Part shown: positions 6,289 through 7,566 of the stretch, piece after piece | Layout of the letters: the number at the start of each line of letters is the position of its first letter | Position numbering within the stretch: the stretch's first letter is position 1 | Assembly (NCBI GenBank): GCA_003170115.1 | Contig: PMZS01000119.1 | Span: 1 to 7,566 of the forward strand | Reading direction: 5' to 3' | DNA length: 7,566 nt | DNA from: Spirochaetaceae bacterium | GTDB lineage: Bacteria > Spirochaetota > Spirochaetia > SZUA-6 > Fen-1364 | Notes under the pieces: model-generated | What the model saw: the letters and a program-made list of their open reading frames with translations, nothing else | Databases searched by the model: none | What the model was told of the DNA's origin: nothing | Position numbers and translations under genes: made by a program

Positions 6289-6411
6289 TCCTGAGACACG
6301 CGCAAGGGCATACGCGCAGCAATCCCCGATGTTGAGATTCGTCAGGGCAGCACAACGGTTTCCGACGCTCAGCCGGATGCCTTGGCGGGCTTCTTTGCCG
6401 GCCCCATCGAC
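6289..6411 (-). pseudogene. Remnant of a VapC-type PIN-domain toxin (C-terminal fragment)
   Basis: Read leftward, this frame gives EARQGIRLSVGNRCAAL and then LNIGDCCAYALARVSG (6336-6289). The latter closely matches the C-terminal signature of VapC-type PIN ribonucleases, LN(F/L)GDCxAYALAxxxG, where the Asp is a metal-binding catalytic residue. The preceding ARQ...GNRCAAL corresponds in position to the family's AR...GKGxHPAxL segment. What should follow (PLLFKGxDF) is missing: the frame runs into unrelated sequence beside the end of the FGE-like gene. No N-terminal VapC start (MxxDTSA) or VapB antitoxin is visible upstream, so this looks like a decayed toxin-antitoxin scar. The call rests on one strong motif of about 16 residues. 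Confidence 0.5.
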
Positions 6412-6582
6412 TCCGCTTGCCTGGCCATGGTTGACTCGACACCCGGCCGGTGCGACCATTGGTCTGTGAAGTACTACTTGAAAGCGCCCCGCATGCCCAG
6501 GCAGGCCTGGCGCACCACCCTGGATTTCCATTCAGAGACCGTTGTCCACCAAAAGACAGCGGAGCGCTTGGGCGTGATCTGA
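6382..6582 (+). CDS. Small hypothetical protein, uncertain
   Basis: A 66-codon frame with a TTG start (6382), or 51 codons from the ATG at 6427, ends 12 nt before the DUF2203 gene and could be co-transcribed with it. The frame is open further upstream to a stop at 6292-6294. Its third positions are G+C-rich, as in the neighbouring real genes. Features include two cysteines near the start, a central HWSVKYYLKAPRMPRQAW and the C-terminus ETVVHQKTAERLGVI. No signal peptide, membrane segment or known motif is visible and there is no good ribosome-binding site. It overlaps the minus-strand VapC-like remnant, so it may be chance, or part of the same decayed accessory DNA. I do not recognise it. Confidence 0.28.
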   Translation: MAGFFAGPIDSACLAMVDSTPGRCDHWSVKYYLKAPRMPRQAWRTTLDFHSETVVHQKTAERLGVI

Positions 6583-6594
6583 GCCGGAAAGTCA

Positions 6595-6954
6595 ATGGAG
6601 TTCAAGCGGCTATTCACACGGCAGGAAGCGGAGAGCACCCTGCCCCTCGTGCGGCAGATCGTGGCCGATGTCCTGGAAACGGCCCGTAAGATCCGGGAGC
6701 TGGAGCAGAACGACGACGAGCTGCCCCGCCTCCAGGCCGAGCTGGAGGAACACCTTCTCGAGCTCGAAGAAATGGGATGCTTCTTCAAGGACTGGAACTT
6801 CTGGACGGGTCTTGTCGACTTCCCCTCGGAGATTGAGGGAGAGACGGTATTCCTTTGCTGGCGCAGCGACGAGAGTGAGCTTGCCTGGTATCATCCGATC
6901 ACCGAAGGCTTTCAGGGACGCAGGCCGCTGCCAAAGAGTTCACCCCTCGAGTGA
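6595..6954 (+). CDS. DUF2203 family protein
   Basis: This 119-residue cytoplasmic protein matches the DUF2203 pattern. The N-terminus FTRQEAESTLPLVRQIV (7-23) is followed by a helical, Glu/Leu-rich coiled-coil-like section (about 25-60). The conserved C-terminal block is GCFFKD (61-66), GLVDFPS (72-78), ETVFLCWRSDE (83-93), WYHPITEGFQGRRPL (98-112). The length is normal for the family, whose biochemical function is unknown to me. The ATG at 6595 has GGAAAG about 4 nt upstream. The stop codon shares bases with the GTG start of the next gene (GTGA), indicating translational coupling to the DTW-domain tRNA-modification protein. That suggests, without proving, a role near RNA or tRNA metabolism. 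Confidence 0.88.
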   Translation: MEFKRLFTRQEAESTLPLVRQIVADVLETARKIRELEQNDDELPRLQAELEEHLLELEEMGCFFKDWNFWTGLVDFPSEIEGETVFLCWRSDESELAWYHPITEGFQGRRPLPKSSPLE

Positions 6955-7566
6955 GGAACCATACGGGAACGCCTTCCGTGCCGCGAGAGACCTGTTACCA
7001 ATGCCGGCGTCCCAAGTACTGCTGCCTCTGTCCGTCTCGGCCGCCGATGGAAACCCGGACGCGGATCGTCCTCCTCATGCACCCGATGGAGTTCCGCCAT
7101 CAGAAATGCACAACGGGACGACTCATGTGCTTGAACCTGGCCAACAGTGAGATCATCCAGGGAGTGAGCTTTGACGGCATCGCCAGGTTTCGTTCGCTGA
7201 TCGGCGACCCCGGAAACTACCCCGTCCTGCTGTATCCAGGAGAGGGCGCGACACGCATACGCGATGCACGATTCCCCGCCTCAACAACTGGCGAGCGCAG
7301 GCTCGTTGTTTTTCTCATTGATGCGACATGGCACTGCTCCCGGAAGATCGCGCGGGAGAGTCCGTCCCTCATGCGCCTGCCCCGTCTTGCGATCGAACCC
7401 AGCGCGCCAAGCCGTTTTACCATCAAGCGCCAGCCCGCCGCCTGGTGCCTTTCCACAATCGAGGCGGCCCACGAGCTTCTCCTTGCCCTGGAGGCTGGCA
7501 GCCTTGATGTCTATCCTGACAAGAACAGGCTCCTTGATGCATTCAACGCGATGCAGGATTTCCAGG
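6951..7566 (+). CDS. DTW-domain tRNA-uridine aminocarboxypropyltransferase family protein (partial, C-terminus off the right edge)
   Basis: The frame is open for 205 codons to the window end. DTW proteins, such as E. coli TapT (YfiP), transfer the 3-amino-3-carboxypropyl group of S-adenosylmethionine to a tRNA uridine (acp3U47). Visible features are an N-terminal cysteine cluster CYQCRRPKYCCLC (15-27), probably metal-binding; LLMHPMEFRHQKCTTGRL (41-58), matching the family's HPxExxxxxNTGR block; PGEGA (96-100); the DxTW motif as DATW (124-127) followed by HCSRKI; and FTIKRQP (156-162) leading into CLSTIEA (166-172). The GTG at 6951 is chosen because it overlaps the DUF2203 stop by 4 nt and places the cysteine cluster about 14 residues in. 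A GTG at 6978 is an alternative. The NTGR Asn is Thr here (CTTGR). The last few tens of residues are missing. Confidence 0.88.
   Translation, partial: MRNHTGTPSVPRETCYQCRRPKYCCLCPSRPPMETRTRIVLLMHPMEFRHQKCTTGRLMCLNLANSEIIQGVSFDGIARFRSLIGDPGNYPVLLYPGEGATRIRDARFPASTTGERRLVVFLIDATWHCSRKIARESPSLMRLPRLAIEPSAPSRFTIKRQPAAWCLSTIEAAHELLLALEAGSLDVYPDKNRLLDAFNAMQDFQ

Noticed and set aside
5936..6595. A 219-codon minus-strand open frame spanning the end of the FGE-like gene
   Set aside because: Most of it is antisense to the conserved FGE C-terminus and its translation is Arg/Pro-rich without motifs. The VapC signature is in a different frame.

Overview
The window is G+C-rich bacterial DNA. It has short intergenic gaps, high third-position G+C and secreted proteins with ordinary signal peptides, which suggests a diderm (Gram-negative-type) bacterium. 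An orphan exported FecR-domain protein, an exported FGE-sulfatase-fold protein, a DUF2203 protein and a Cys-rich DTW protein together would fit a spirochaete or an acidobacterial or planctomycete-type lineage. That placement is an impression from gene content, not a demonstrated affiliation. There is no rRNA, tRNA, CRISPR array, prophage or intact insertion sequence.

Layout. (1) Positions 1-869, minus strand: the N-terminal part of a helicase running off the left edge. A RelE/ParE-like segment sits ahead of a UvrD-type SF1 helicase core. (2) Positions 870-1200: a gene-free gap with a perfect 19-bp inverted repeat that forms the 3' end of a 57-codon open frame, possibly a remnant of a repeated or mobile element. 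(3) Positions 1201-3642, minus strand: a two-gene operon of an ABC-F ATPase (first) and a PlsC-like acyltransferase (second), 15 nt apart. (4) Positions 3643-3765: a divergent control region with a 7-7-7 inverted repeat and a perfect TATAAT facing the ABC-F gene. (5) Positions 3766-4404, plus: an exported FecR-domain protein, convergent with (6) positions 4453-5301, minus: a 3-mercaptopyruvate/thiosulfate sulfurtransferase. (7) Positions 5375-6280, plus: an exported FGE-sulfatase-domain protein without the cysteines of true formylglycine-generating enzymes. (8) Positions 6281-6594: an accessory scar with a VapC-like PIN-domain C-terminal remnant on the minus strand and a small unidentified frame on the plus strand. 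(9) Positions 6595-7566, plus: a DUF2203 gene and a DTW-domain tRNA-modification gene overlapping by 4 nt (GTGA), cut by the right edge.

How the genes relate. Most are independent housekeeping or envelope functions rather than one pathway. The supported units are the ABC-F/acyltransferase operon and the DUF2203/DTW pair, which is probably translationally coupled. The ABC-F and DTW proteins both point to translation (ribosome-bound ATPase, tRNA modification). I see no complete, clearly new multi-gene system. The items most worth following are the toxin-like/helicase fusion, the 19-bp hairpin element, the possible shared operator at 3689-3709, the cysteine-less FGE-like protein and the VapC scar.
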